DNA from: Craterostigma plantagineum
Lineage: Eukaryota > Streptophyta > Magnoliopsida > Lamiales > Linderniaceae
DNA: 64,000 nt
Direction of reading: 5' to 3'
Assembly: GCA_027422505.1 (NCBI GenBank)
Contig: JAPQWV010000658.1
Span: 186,001-250,000 of the forward strand
The notes under the pieces are model-generated. The model was not told where the DNA came from and searched no databases. It saw nothing but the letters and a program-made list of their open reading frames with translations. Both the position numbers and the translations under genes were made by a program. This document shows, in pieces, positions 20,340-32,284 of the stretch. Within the stretch, counting starts at the first letter, position 1. Each line of letters starts with the position of its first letter.

Positions 20340-21939
20340 GGTTGGCTCGCAGTCACTTGAGGTTGTGACTGTTGGAGACTTCCACCCAATCCCTGAGTCG
20401 AATCTTGAAGATTCTCCTCTATGGGTGTTTCGGCTAGTTCTGAGTGAACCTGCGAACCAGACACCGGAGCTTCCGGTCCCGTCGTGACGCGCTGCGGCTC
20501 AATATTGAGCGAAAGAGGGTCCACAACACTTGGAGTGATGGTCGGCGCCGTGCTGATGGTTCGGTGACGGTTTCAAAGAGGGACTCGAATGATACGCTCA
20601 ATCGCTTGGAGTCCTTCTAATCAACCGAATCTCCTCATCTTACTCCGTGTCTGATGGGGTAGCCGTGTGAGGTGAGAGTCCTCATGCTACATCCTCACTG
20701 GCTGGTTCCGTCACCGGAGGCTCGATAGGTTGTATTGTTGAAATTGGAGCCTCTGTTTCTGTTGTAATAGCCAGCAGTGGTTAGATGTGACCCGTCTCTG
20801 CCTCGGGCTGTGCTACTGGAAGACCTTCCTCGATAAGTTCTTGGAGCACGCCGACAATGCTGGGCACTTCAGCACTAAGAGATATAGGTGAAGCCTCCAG
20901 ATCCATCTCTTGGGCCACGGCATCGATTAGGATGGCCTCAACATCTGGCACTGTTTCCTCGTGAGTTGGAGGCTCCAGCTCTAGTTCCTGAGCCACTTCA
21001 TCAATCATCATGTCTTCAGGACTAGGCTGTTGTTGTGGAGGGCTCACTTGGAACTCCGTCGGGGGCCCTCGAATCATCTGCTCAGTCAAATGATGCTCCC
21101 GACAGTATCTCTGATATTCATCTCCCGCGGGGTCGGCGAGACGTAGCAGCTCGAGCGGAATGGACATCGATGGCCGAGCTAGGTCCGCGAGCTTGGGGTT
21201 GTGGAAGAACTTGAGCATAGGTGGCTGATAGTTTCCTCCCGGAGGCAGGCGAGGAATATTCTGCTCGTACATCTCCTTTGTTGTCGGATGATGACGGAGA
21301 ACCATCTCGCATACGACACATTTTTGGACCGTTTGTTCTCTTTCTGTCTGATCTGTTCTGCGAGGTCGTTCCAGATCAGTTGAGCGAAATCGTAATTTCG
21401 CGAGAACATTACTCCGTGTAGTATTCGGAGGATGTGGCCGTTGCCTTTGTCGAATCCTACATGCTTCGGGGACAAACACTTATTGATTATTCCAAAAAGT
21501 GTCTTCCACGGATGAGGAATCCCGTTGCTCTGCATGTGAGCTAGTTTGGTGAGCGGCGGACGGTACCCCATCTTGAGGAAATCATGCACCAATTCTGCAT
21601 CTGATGGGAGGGGGTCGTAATTTTGGCTGTGAGGGAGGTCGAGCAGAAGTCTGAGATCGTTCTTGCTCATATAGACGTGCCTCGTCCCTACAACAGTGGT
21701 GAAGTGATACGCCCCGTTCAAGATGAGGTCCTTGATCATACCCCAAAACTGCTGGAGGTAGACCATCGGCACTGAGGCCGTCACTGTAAGAGCATGCCAT
21801 AGTGGATGGCCTTGAGGTATGGACACGATGATGTCGTCTGGACACCGGAAGGTGGTCAGATCTAGTGGAAGTTCGTGGCGTGTACATTAAGGTACAGAGC
21901 CTTCTCGTAGATGTGGTTGTAGGTAGGGTAGTGATCCAT
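20340..21939 (-). pseudogene. B accessory ORF (copy 3), N-terminal and middle part
   Basis: An ATG at 21939-21937 begins MDHYPTYNHIYEKALYLNVH. After stops, the main frame (21826-21179) reads HPLWHALTVTASVPMVYLQQ, FWGMIKDLILNGAYHFTTVV, MSKNDLRLLLDLPHSQNYDP and SNGIPHPWKTLFGIINKCLS. This resembles the ORF found beside pol in many large plant retroelements (a segment starting after the 'QFW' helix). A frameshift near 21290 moves to GGNYQPPMLKFFHNPKLADL, an HLTEQMIRGP segment and an acidic stretch ending at 20781. It then continues in other frames to the palindrome centre. Unknown function. Confidence 0.65.
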
Positions 21940-24900
21940 CTGAAATACAGATTCAAGTCATTAGCTAGATTAAAATTTGGTCGAAATACGAATTTATCAA
22001 ACCATAATGATGTAGCTATTTATAACATGTTTGATAAAATTGTAGTGGAAATATAACTGCACATATAGGTCATATAAAGTGAATCTTTGAAGAAATAATT
22101 TTATTTCGACATATGCATGTAGGTTAAAAAAAATTTTGGTCGAAAATTTTACTAAGTGTTAAAATACTATTCACTCCGTGCTTTTATCGCGCGAGAATTG
22201 AAATTCTCAATTGAATTGCCTAAATGTGATTTGGACTAAATATTTGCGTTCGAAAATTTTATTCGCTAATGATAGCTACAGTTGAAAAAAGGACTTAGAA
22301 AATTTCTAAGTGTTTGAACTTAAAATGTGGCACTGTAGCCGAGAAATTTTACGATTAGATTTCCAAGTAAATTTACGATCGAAAATTTTTCGCGAATAAA
22401 ATTTTTCGCTATGAAAGTTATTGAGCGAGAAAGATTTTCGATTTTAAAAAAGTTTTTCGCTGCGAAATTTTACGATCGAGAAAATTGTCAACGAGAGACT
22501 AAGTCAACCATCAAGACTATTTTTGATCGATCAAATTATCGCTGTGTGCTTTTACGGTCGAGAAATTTTATCGTCGAAGATTTAATTTTTTGCCCGCTAA
22601 AATTTTCGTCCGAGAACAAAATTGAAATCGAAATTTTCGACTGTAAATTTTGCGCTCAAAATTTTAAAGGGATTACATATATTTTATCTATTCCGTTCAG
22701 TAATCTTTTCGCTCGCATAAAATCAAAAATCAATTACTCGATAGTAATTATTTTTCAATCAGCGTTATTATGTTAACGACCAAAAAAAAAATTTAGCGAT
22801 CGGAAATCCTTTACGATGCAAACAGTAAATAAATCACATGGAAATTCAATTGACACTGTTTACGAACGAGAAAGTTCTTCGACGCCTTTAAAAACTTGAA
22901 AAATCCAGTTTAGTCGAACGCTAAATCAACCTTTAAGAACGCAAATAATCGAAACTATATGTTCCCAGAATGCTTAAAACTATCTTAAATGCAGATTTAG
23001 CCCAGATTATACACCTAGAATGCTCGTAAATACTGCAAAATATTAATCGAGTTTTCACATTCTGAACAATCGAGATTTTTAACACGGAATCATGCGAAAG
23101 ATCACAGAATACAGATGCAAATCTAGTTTAAATGCACGATAACCCCTAAAGGAAGTTAAATCAACCTTTAAAAGACGAAAATTAGATGAAAAATCGAAAG
23201 ATTTTGACGCTCGTCTTTTGATAGAAAAAGTTTTGTGCAAGAGAATTTGACTGTTGAAATTTTGCATGTATTTGGGAATTTTCGACTGCAAGAATTAAAT
23301 TCGTTAAATGGGTTGATTAGACGTTTATTCGACGCTTGAAATTCAAGGCCCATTATTGTTTGCGATCGAAAAATTTGCGATCGAGAAATTTGGTACATAT
23401 TTTGATTTTTGCTCGAGAAATTGAAGGAAAAATTTCCATTTGGTCCCAAGTTAGTTTTCGATCGATAATTTGTGATCGGAAACTATAAATTTAGCCCAAA
23501 TTTTTCGATTGGAATTTTTTTTTTTAAATATTTCAGACAGACCCTAAGTTTAAGTATTCAACCACATAATTGCTTCCCCTAGATATAAAAATAAATGCAA
23601 TTAACTCCTTGAAGTTCCGAATGATGACATCTGGCTCCAAAATCAGATTTCGTGAATCTGCAAAACTTTAGAGCAAAATGTTCGAGAATGATTAGAGTTA
23701 ATTATGGAAGCAATACTTGTTTTAATGAGGCTCCCCTTAATAAAGGAAAAATCGGTTAAATTCAAAATCATAGAAAGACGTTAGCTATCACAAATTTTGA
23801 CCAACCAACAAGTTTTATGCCGAATACTGCAAGTCTTGAAGAATTCTTGAACACTAGAGGAAGATCATTAAAAATATCTGGAGCTTTAAGGCATAAATTT
23901 GTAACTGCCCCCCTCAAATAATGCACCAAAATTTGAGATACGCGAATTCAACACATTTAGTCTAGATACATGTTCCCCTATACATGTAACATTCATTTTT
24001 GCGCGAGGGTATGAGCAAAAACAGATAGTCGCATTTAAACAGGTAAATATGAAATATAAAATTTCATTTCAAAATATGCGTTTTTTTTCATAGTGAACTA
24101 AATTTTCTGAAAAAATTATCACTATATATATATATATATATAATTTTCATATGCATTAATAGTATGGCGTCAGATTATTGTCACGCCTAAAATTTCACAA
24201 GACACTTGAAAAGATCACATACCATCAAGTCATGTCGTCAAACTAAAGAGTCCTAAGTTCATAGAATGATCCATTTCGACAACTCTCACCGGGTTCACTC
24301 TAGAACTCGATTATATTTACCTTGGAATGATTGTATTTATATCGCTCTAGTCAACACAAGCAATCTTAAGTCAATTTACCTGTGATCGAGGCGTTTTTAA
24401 TCATTTCACCTTTGCAAAAGATCGTCGATGTGGAATCATAGAGACTGTGAAAGGTTTTAATTTGGCTCTGACTAAGAAGGGAAGGATAGTTTTGGAATTG
24501 TGGACTAAGGATCTTATTCCTTTTCTTTGTCGTTCTCCTTCTTTTTGCCGTTTTTCTCTTATTGTTTATCTTTCTCATCCTTTAACGATTTAAGATCGGA
24601 TTATCATTGGAGAGGTTCACTTCGTGCTGCTCCTCTTTCCAGTCGTTCGGACGAGTGTACGAGATTATCGATGGAGAAGTTCACAGCAAGATCCGTGCCC
24701 CCATCTAATGATATGAGTTTGTGATAGTCGAGGGGCAGGTTCTTTTGGAATGCTTTTTGTGCGTTGAGCATTTCTCGTGTGCGTTTTCCACCTTCTTTTG
24801 TCATCTTTTTTTTTTTCTTTGTCGTCTCGTTTTCTCCCCCTCCTTTTCTCGATTGAATATACCATCGAGGACTTAGTTGTTCGGTTGAAGGCTCAAAGGA

Positions 24901-25452
24901 TTTTCAAGTGAAGAAAAGGATATCGGAGAAGGCTCAAGATGGATGACTAAAGGCTGTATTGAAGGATTGAAATTTTATATATGTAAGGCCAAGTGAGGAA
25001 TTTCCTAAGTGCTCTAATCATTTTCCTAAGGATCTAACGAAAGGCGAGTATGAAGCCAAGTCACTAGTTAAGACAAGCAATTTGTGACACGCTCAAGAAT
25101 AGATGAATAGAAAGGAAAAATAATAGGCCAGAATCCTCACTTATGTAAAGTGGCTTTGTGTCTAGTGGAGCAAACTAAATGCGCTTTAGACACAATAATG
25201 CGACTTAGACTGACAAAATTTAGCAAGTAATCAGTCGCATGCCAGGGAAATCTAATTGTGATATAGATCGAGCATCCTAAAAATTTTGTTCATTACCCTA
25301 TATTATAGGTATATGTATAGTTTATTATTATTATTTTTTATTTATTTTTATTTAGTTTATTAATTTTATTATGACGCAAGATAAGACAAATGAGCATGGA
25401 AAGCACATAGAATAGAGCATGTAATAGCACAGAGGATCAGCTAATGCACATA
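21940..25452 (-). other. Spacer between B pol and its accessory ORF
   Basis: This is about 3.5 kb with no supported gene. It includes copy 3 of the spacer (to about 24560), an AT-rich 25300-25380, a TA repeat near 24125-24142, and several GAGGGGGAG-like purine runs on the minus strand (about 23912, 24835). Two overlapping minus-strand frames at 24604-24865 are Lys/Glu/Arg rich and have no recognisable motif. Confidence 0.6.
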
Positions 25453-27504
25453 TCACGGAAGATTCGACATGCCTAATTTTCCGACAAGGAATTGGAATCG
25501 TTTTTCATCCAATGCCTTGGTGAAAAAGTCGGCTAGTTGATATTCCGTTTTCACAAAGTACATGTCAATGGTGCCTTTTTCTGCGTGATCTTTGATAAAG
25601 TGATATCTAATGTCAATGTGTTCCGCGCGTGAATGGTGAACAGAATTGCACGTAATCGCAATGGCACTTTGGCTATCACTATATATGGGTATATTAATTA
25701 AATTGTACCCATAATCACAAAGCTGAGTCCGCATCCATAGCAACTGGGAGCAACAACTTCCAACTGACTACTTCCTAGTAGGCATACCACCTATTATACG
25801 GGGATCTCATTCCCTGTTTAGAGCCGCGACGTATTCAGCTTCAGCCGTCGAAGTTGAGACGCAATTTTGCTTTTTGGATGACCAGCAGACTAGCTTTTCG
25901 CCTAGAAATTGAGCGCCACCGGAGGTGCTTTTCCTATCCATTCGGCAACCTGCATAATCTGCGTCAGTATAGCCGATAAGTTTGAAGTTCGTACCTTTAG
26001 GATACCATAGTCCTAAGGTAGTTGTGCCCTTAAGGTAGCGAAGAGTACGCTTCACCGCGAGCATGTGGGATTCTTTGGGATCGGCTTGGAAGCGGGCACA
26101 AAGACAAGTGGCAAACATGATATCCGGCCGACTAGAACTGAGCTAGAGAAGAGATCCAATTATGCTGCGATAGAGTGTGATGTCGACCGATTTTCCTTGG
26201 GATCGGCATCCAACTTGCAACTTGTTGACATGGGAGTGCTGAGAGGCTTGCTCTGATCTTGATGGAACTTTTTCAGGATGTCCTTAATGTATTTTCTTTG
26301 ACTGATAAATATCCCATCATCGAGCTGCCTGACTTGAAGTCCAAGGAAGAATTGCATCTCTCCCATGTGGCTCATTTCGAATTTACTCTTCATGAGATCT
26401 CCAAACTACTTGCAAAGTCGTGGATTTGTTGAACCGAAAATGATGTCGTCGACGTAAACTTGAACGACCATCAGATCCTTGTCTTGCCATTTGATGAAGA
26501 GGGTCGTATCGATTGTTCCTCGAATAAATCCAGACATTACGAGAAAGTCACTCAAGACATCATACCAAGCACGTGGGGCTTGTTTTAGTCCGTGGAGAGC
26601 TTTATCCAATCGATAGACGTGATCGGGATGTTCTTGATCAACGAAGCCATCTGGCTGAGCGACATAGACTTCTTCTTTAAGTACGCCGTTGAGAAAGGCA
26701 GTTTTAACATCCATTTGATAGACCTTGAAGGCTTTATGAACCGCATAAGCCAACAAGAGACGAATGGCTTAAATACGGCCAACAGTAGCATACGTTTCGT
26801 CGTAGTCAATGCCTTCTTGTTGGTTGCATCCCTTTGCAAACTAATTGTGCCTAGTTCCTGATCACTTCGCCATCTTCATTCTTTTTTCTCTTAAATACCC
26901 ATTTTGTTCCGATGATAGTTTTCCCATGCGGACGGGGAACTAATTTCCACACTTGAAGACATTCGAATTGGTTGATTTCCTCTTGCCTTGCAATAATCCA
27001 ATCCAGGTCTTGTAGTGCGTCTGCTACCTTAGTAGGCTCGTTTTGGCTTAAGAAGCAGCTGAAAAGACTGTGTTGATGTCGTGTCCTTACTCCGCTCGAA
27101 GGATCGCCAATTATCTGATCAATCGGGTGAGCTCTAGTCCATTTGTGCTCATGTGGCAAAGCTGAAGATGATGCATCAACCATTTGTGGGTCTAAATTTC
27201 CAATGATCTCCGATTGTTCATTTGTGTGAGGAAGTTCCAAATCTGCACTGGGAGGGAGCGGCTCTGATGATTCTTCCTCAACACCCACGATAGGTTCTTC
27301 ATTGTTCTGTGGCAAATCTGAATCGGGTGAGGTAGGGACTGTTGAAGAACTTGGTACATCGGCCTCGTCGGGTGTATGATTGACAGTGGCTAGCGGATGT
27401 AGAGGCTCAAAGAGGGAATCCAAGTCTTCCAACACAAGTCTTAGAGCTTCGGTTGGCGGTGATTGCTGAGTTGTTGCCATCTTCTGTTGGTTTTGTACCA
27501 ACAC
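25453..27504 (-). pseudogene. B reverse transcriptase and RNase H
   Basis: From the right: an acidic linker (EEPIVGVEEESSEPLPPSAD), then the RT start [20 protein letters not shown], a gap with frameshifts near 26850-26760, [35 protein letters not shown] and [11 protein letters not shown] (catalytic YVDD near 26450). MGEMQFFLGLQVRQLDDGIF and RTLRYLKGTTTLGLWYPKGT follow after further frameshifts near 26400 and 26160. RNase H shows [36 protein letters not shown] and QLADFFTKALD. About 66 bp of foreign sequence (25757-25822) interrupt RNase H after AEYVAA. Clearly non-functional. Confidence 0.85.
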
Positions 27505-28914
27505 ACCAGTGAATACATGTTATGAGATGTTGTCTTCAGAAACCAACGGGTTGAGCACTGGTCCTGAACTATTTTGTTCAGAAGCCATCGGGTTGAGCAC
27601 GGGTCCTGAACTGTTTTGTTCAGAAGCCATCTCATTCACTTCCTGAAAAGTGACGTTATAGCTTTCCTTCATCGTGCGGTTGGACTTGGTGTATACTCGG
27701 CACGCTTTTGATGTTGAAGAATAACCGACGAATGTTGATTCGAATGCTTTAGGGTCGAACTTTGCACGTTGCTCTCTGTCGTTCGCCACAAAGCACTTGC
27801 ACCCGAAGACTTTAAAGAATGAGATGTTGGGTACTCTCTTATTTACTATCTCGTACGGTGTTTTGTTGAAGCTTTTGTGAACCACCGTCCTGTTTTGGGT
27901 AAAACAGGCGGTATTTACTGCTTCAGCTTAATGAAAGTGTGGAAGGCCAGAATGGATCAGCATTGTATGAGCGGCTTCCACTAGGGTTTTGTTTTTCCTT
28001 TCAACGACCCCATTTTGTTGAGCTGTTTTCGCGGCTGAGAATTGTTGACTAATTTCAAGTTTCTGATAAAACACACTGAGATATTTATTCTTGAACTCAG
28101 TGCCGTTGTCTGCTCGAATAACTTGAATAGTCTGTTGCAGTAGATTCTGAGTAGTGTTCACAAAGTTGATAATCAAGTCCCCTACCTCATCTTTGGTTCG
28201 GAGGAACTTTGTCCAAGTGTAGCAAGAGAAGTCATCGACGATCACTAGCACGTACTTGCGTCCACTGATACTCTGTGTCTGCATCGGCCCACAGAGGTCT
28301 ATGTGGATTAGTTCCAATGGTCGAGAGGTAGACGCAATTTGCTTGACATGATCAGACCCTCGCTTCATTTTTCCTAATTGACATGCCGAACATTGATACT
28401 CCTTTTGTAGTAGTATAGTTGGAAGACCGTGAACCAACTTTTTCATAGAAGGGCGTTGGAGAGCTTTCATATTCAGATGAGACATTCGTTGATACCATAA
28501 GCTGTTCCTCTATAAAACAGTCTGAGAGATGAGCCATACAGCTGTCGAGGGCCCCACGGACGTCAGGTTGATTGTGCAAAGATTGGATTTCCGAAGTCCG
28601 TAAAGGAGATCTGTGTCCTGACTATCCAAAATTCTGCACCGGTCAGTGTGAGAGACCACTTGAAATCCTTTATCACAGAACTGGCCTATGCTGAACAAGT
28701 TATGGTGGAGGCCTTCGACATAAGAGACATCTTTTATCGTCAGATTTTCCAAAATAATATCCCCACATCCAAGAATGGGAGCTGAGTCATTGTTTCCGAA
28801 TCTGACTTTGCCGTTTGGTCGGTCTTTGTAGTTGCTCCGCAGCTCTTGATTTCCAGTCATGTGTGTGGACCAACCAGAGTCGAGGTACCACACATGATGG
28901 ATCTGCAAAAACAA
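27505..28914 (-). pseudogene. B protease and integrase
   Basis: The protease motif is VWYLDSGWSTHMTGNQE (active D at about 28885). Integrase follows: a weakened HHCC region (MSHLNMKALQ...CSACQLGKMK), the core with D in HIDLCGPMQTQS, D in IRADNGTEFKN and E in [12 protein letters not shown], then FFKVFGCKCFVANDREQRAK and GYSSTSKACRVYTK. Frames change at about 28505 and a stop lies near 27925. The C-terminal linker carries a 42-bp tandem duplication (SEQNSSGPVLNP twice). Confidence 0.85.
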
Positions 28915-28929
28915 GTTAGGGAGCTTTAG

Positions 28930-31020
28930 GTACCCACTTAAACATGGGTCCTCTCAGATTAGCAGATATAGATTTTGGTTCAGATATGGTCCCTAAATTA
29001 TTACATGAGGGAGTTTTAATAACCAATGTCACTTTCGGAGAAGTGGGTTTGGGTGTAGCCTCTTTAGGTGACTTGGCCTTTTCGGCTTTTGTCGTCCTAG
29101 GCGGAGATTTAGGAACACATTTGGGTTGAACCTTGCAGGGAAGTTTAATTTCAGCACGTACAAAGGCTTTGGTAGGCTTGAGCGAGGAAAAGATCTTTTC
29201 TTTTGATAATCTCCTAAGGTGCTTGGGGGACTCAATCTTTACGGGATACCTTAGGTGAGTACAGGCATGTACAGCGCCATAAGCTTTCTTTATGGTTGGA
29301 TCTTGTCTCCTACGGGTCTTCCTAGTAGCATTTGTTTCAGAATGACTAATTTTAGCTTCAGATGTAGAGCCAATTTCGAAATTAGTGCTTCTAAAAATGG
29401 TAGGCTATGTAGAGTACATGTAGAAGCAATTATTCGAAGCGAAGAAATGACTCTTTCATTTCTACGAGTGTCATTTATTTGTATAGAAGGAGCAACATTC
29501 TTAGACATACCCAAATCTACTAGCTCCTTCTTAATACTAGACACTCTCGCATTCGGTTCTAGTGCTTGCCCTACGCTCCCTGTAGACGTAGGTAAAATAG
29601 ATTTAGCCGTAGCACTTTTAACAGAATTATCAATGCACTTTTGATCTTTCGAAGGTGATTTTTCGATTTTCACGCTTTTCAGAGTAGCGTGAGAGGTAGT
29701 TTGGGAGGATGAGGAAGCTTTGAGATTTTCCATCTCTTTTAAGAACTTTTTCTTTTCAGCTTTGAAATTCTCTCTTTCTTTATCTAATTTGGCTTGAGAT
29801 TCCTCTATCTGTTTTATTATGGAGGTTTATAGAGAGAATTTTTATAATGAACGTCTTTGGCTTCCTCGTAGTGTGTTTGAGATTCAGGAGGCTGAACTAA
29901 ATCACAGGCAGGTGTTAAATATGGTTTCGTATTTCTAACTCTTTCATTTAGTTTGTGTAGTCAAATGGGATTTCAGGCCCATGTGAGGCTCTTCTCTTTG
30001 ATGAATCTATAGTATTTTGTTTTGTCACTTCAGTAAAATTTCTAAGAGAGGTTACTCCTAAACCCATCTTTTTAATATCATATATTTCTTTCTTCCGTAG
30101 AACGTGGGTTAGTGAAACCCATGCCTTCTATTGGATTATAGAATTCTATATCCTTGGGCTGGTTTAGAAATATCGTCTGTTCAGAATGTCCCCTACGCGT
30201 AAGAATGTCATCTAATTTCTTAATTTTCGCATATAACGTCTTACGTTCCTCACCTAGGAGAGCATAATTATTTTCTACCGTCCGTTTAGCGGCTTGAGAG
30301 GCATCTAGTTCCTTACTAAGCTCACTAACCTTCATATTAGATATTTCTAATTGAGCTTCTAATTTCGTGATCTTAGTGGTAGCTTCGGTTATCCTACAAT
30401 TTAGGGTGGCTTTCTCATTGAGATTCCTAACCAAGCAATTGTAGTTATTTGCTAGCCTATTTTCTAATTCCTTAATCTTTTCGCTATGCTGTCCTATTTG
30501 AGGTTGAATAGTCTCTCTAAAATGTAGGCTCTTAGTAAGTTCTTCTATTTTAGCACTAGAGCTTCTAAGTTCTGATTCGAGACTATTTATCTTCTCTTGA
30601 GACTTAGAAAGTTTATCATCTACTTCCTTAATACTTTTCTGCTCACGTTTCATGTTAGCATATTGTTTTTTGATATGATTCTAACATGGTCAATTATGTG
30701 GAAGAAGAGTCTACCTCATGTGATGAGGTGGATGCGTCATCTTCGTCCTTCTGGTTGGATGTTTCGGCGTCACTGTCGTTGTCAATGCATGCCATGAGGG
30801 CAAGATTCTCGTCTCTAGAACTAGACGTGTCTTCGAGCCAGCGATCCTGCTCTGCCATGAGGGCCACTCCTGCTTCCTTCTGCTTCATGAGTTGAAGCTT
30901 CTTGGAATAGTAATTAGCATCTCATTTCTTGGGAAGAGTGCATTCTCTAGCAAAATGACCAGGCTTGCCACAGTTGAAGCACTTGTTGGGCTCTTTAGTG
31001 TTCTTGACTTCGGAGCTGTC
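28930..31020 (-). pseudogene. gag: B gag, C-terminal two thirds only
   Basis: The knuckle CFNCGKPGHFAREC lies at about 30985-30940, followed by KQKEAGVALMAEQDRWLEDT and an acidic stretch. A long coiled coil (30653-30078: KEVDDKLSKSQEKINSLESE through ALLGEERKTLYAKIKKLDD) follows, then SHATLKSVKIEKSPSKDQK (29733-29290) and GPMFKWVPKA just before the protease. At 31020/31021 the sequence switches abruptly from gag to 5' untranslated sequence, so the capsid-like N-terminal domain seen in element E (61236-61950) is missing. Confidence 0.75.
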
Positions 31021-31918
31021 GTGATTAAAATTTATGTTACTGTTCTCGTGCGAGAAAGTGCGTCAGCGAGAAAATTTACGAGCGAGAAAAATTTGTTCAA
31101 AAGTTTTCGATCGAGAAAATCTTTTAATCGTGAATTTATTTCGATCGCAAGAAACAGTACTTAAGGTAGGTTTCTTGCTTAGTCGTAATAACTCCATTGA
31201 CTGGAAAAGTTTTCCGATCGCAAGTAATTTTCGCTTGGTCAAACTGTATTAGTTTTGATCGAAAAACTTTCGACGGTAACTTTTGCGAGCGCAAAGGTCA
31301 AAATATGTCTTCGTCGAAAACGTTTTTCGATAAGTAACTCTCGAAAAATTCTTCTACTAAAATTGTTCTTACTAAGGACGATTTTAGCGCTGACTTAGTG
31401 TTCTGATCGATAAAATTCTCACGCGGAGTTTTGCGATGAAGAAATTATTGCGATCGAAAACTTCAGCGAGAAAAATTGAAGTCCCACGAATAAGATCAGA
31501 ACCCTAATTAACCCTGATTCAACCAAAAACGATGAATTAGACTATGAAATCGCAGGTTTCTGCTCGTAATCAGAAGTTTGATTCGCACGAACAGACAATT
31601 AAACACATTATGAAGCAAAATATGTCAATTTTAATCAAAATCAAACTGTGTTAAAAATTTTTCTTCGCGCACGAACAGTAACGATTCAAATCTGATCTAT
31701 TCTGCTAAATTGATATTCAAACTGCTACGAATCTAATCGCCATCGATTTCTATTGCTAGACCAAACACAGAAACATCAAAATCAAATCAGATACGCACAG
31801 AATTAGGCAAGTTAGATCGAAAACTACTTCGCGCCAAAACTGTTCTTCGCGTGAACAGTTCCAGAATATAAAATTCGATCCGAATTCTAACAGTTTCGAT
31901 TCAAAAACAGAACGAATC
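31021..31918 (-). other. 5' untranslated leader of B
   Basis: It matches the E leader (60190-61050) in inverted orientation and order, for example CTCGCACGAGAA near 31050. It is dense in CGATCGAAAA/CGAGAAA motifs and has no coding frame. Confidence 0.7.
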
Positions 31919-31931
31919 TGCTCTGATACCA
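31919..31931 (-). other. PBS of B, initiator tRNA-Met type
   Basis: The minus strand reads TGGTATCAGAGCA two bases after the LTR end. This matches the 3' end of plant initiator tRNA-Met, the usual Copia primer. Confidence 0.9.
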
Positions 31932-31933
31932 AT

Positions 31934-32284
31934 TGTTAGGTCCTCGTTTGTCAACTCAATCAATCCTATGCATGAATTCCAAGGAAATCGAATAGAATTA
32001 TTGAACTTTGAATTTCGATCGAAAACCTTCACTTGAATAACACGAGAGAGAAATCCTTTAGTGTGAGAAGCTTTTGTTGTTTCTCTCTCTATAATTGAAT
32101 TCTGCAGCCTTTCAGATTGATTATCTAAATTTTTGTATTAAGCTCAATGTTTGTACAACTATTCATACCAAACAGACTTGGTATCAATGTCAAACTAGTC
32201 CTAATCTAAGGACTACTATACATAAAGCCCCTAATTACGAGGACAATTGATGAAATCAAGCACAATTAAAATGATACAGTATCA
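31934..32284 (-). repeat. 5' LTR of B
   Basis: It is 351 bp. On the minus strand it runs TGATACTGTATC...GGACCTAACA. It shares layout with 45775-46124 (350 bp) and 59821-60173 (353 bp), but its TATA palindrome is mutated in both arms (TATTCATACCAA and TTGGTATCAATG). It is inserted in gag of element D. Confidence 0.85.

Larger units (their letters stand above)
13909..32284 (-). mobile_element. SIRE-like Ty1/Copia element 'B', rearranged (minus strand)
   Basis: Read leftward from the 5' LTR (31934-32284): iMet-type PBS, gag, protease, integrase, RT, RNase H (Copia order), a long spacer, an accessory ORF, PPT and a truncated 3' LTR (13909-14078). The 3' half holds a direct-inverted-direct triplication (15900-24560). 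The two LTRs differ by well over 10 percent by eye, so this is either an old insertion or two related elements sharing sequence. The base next to the 5' LTR (TCACC, 32285-32289) lies in gag of element D; the partner TSD would be off the left edge, because the 3' LTR is cut by the solo LTR at 13908. Confidence 0.75.

Noticed and set aside
13909..32284. Treating the LTRs at 13909-14078 and 31934-32284 as a certain pair
   Set aside because: They differ by well over ten percent and no TSD can be seen, because the left end is beyond the window. I kept B as one element but only with moderate confidence.
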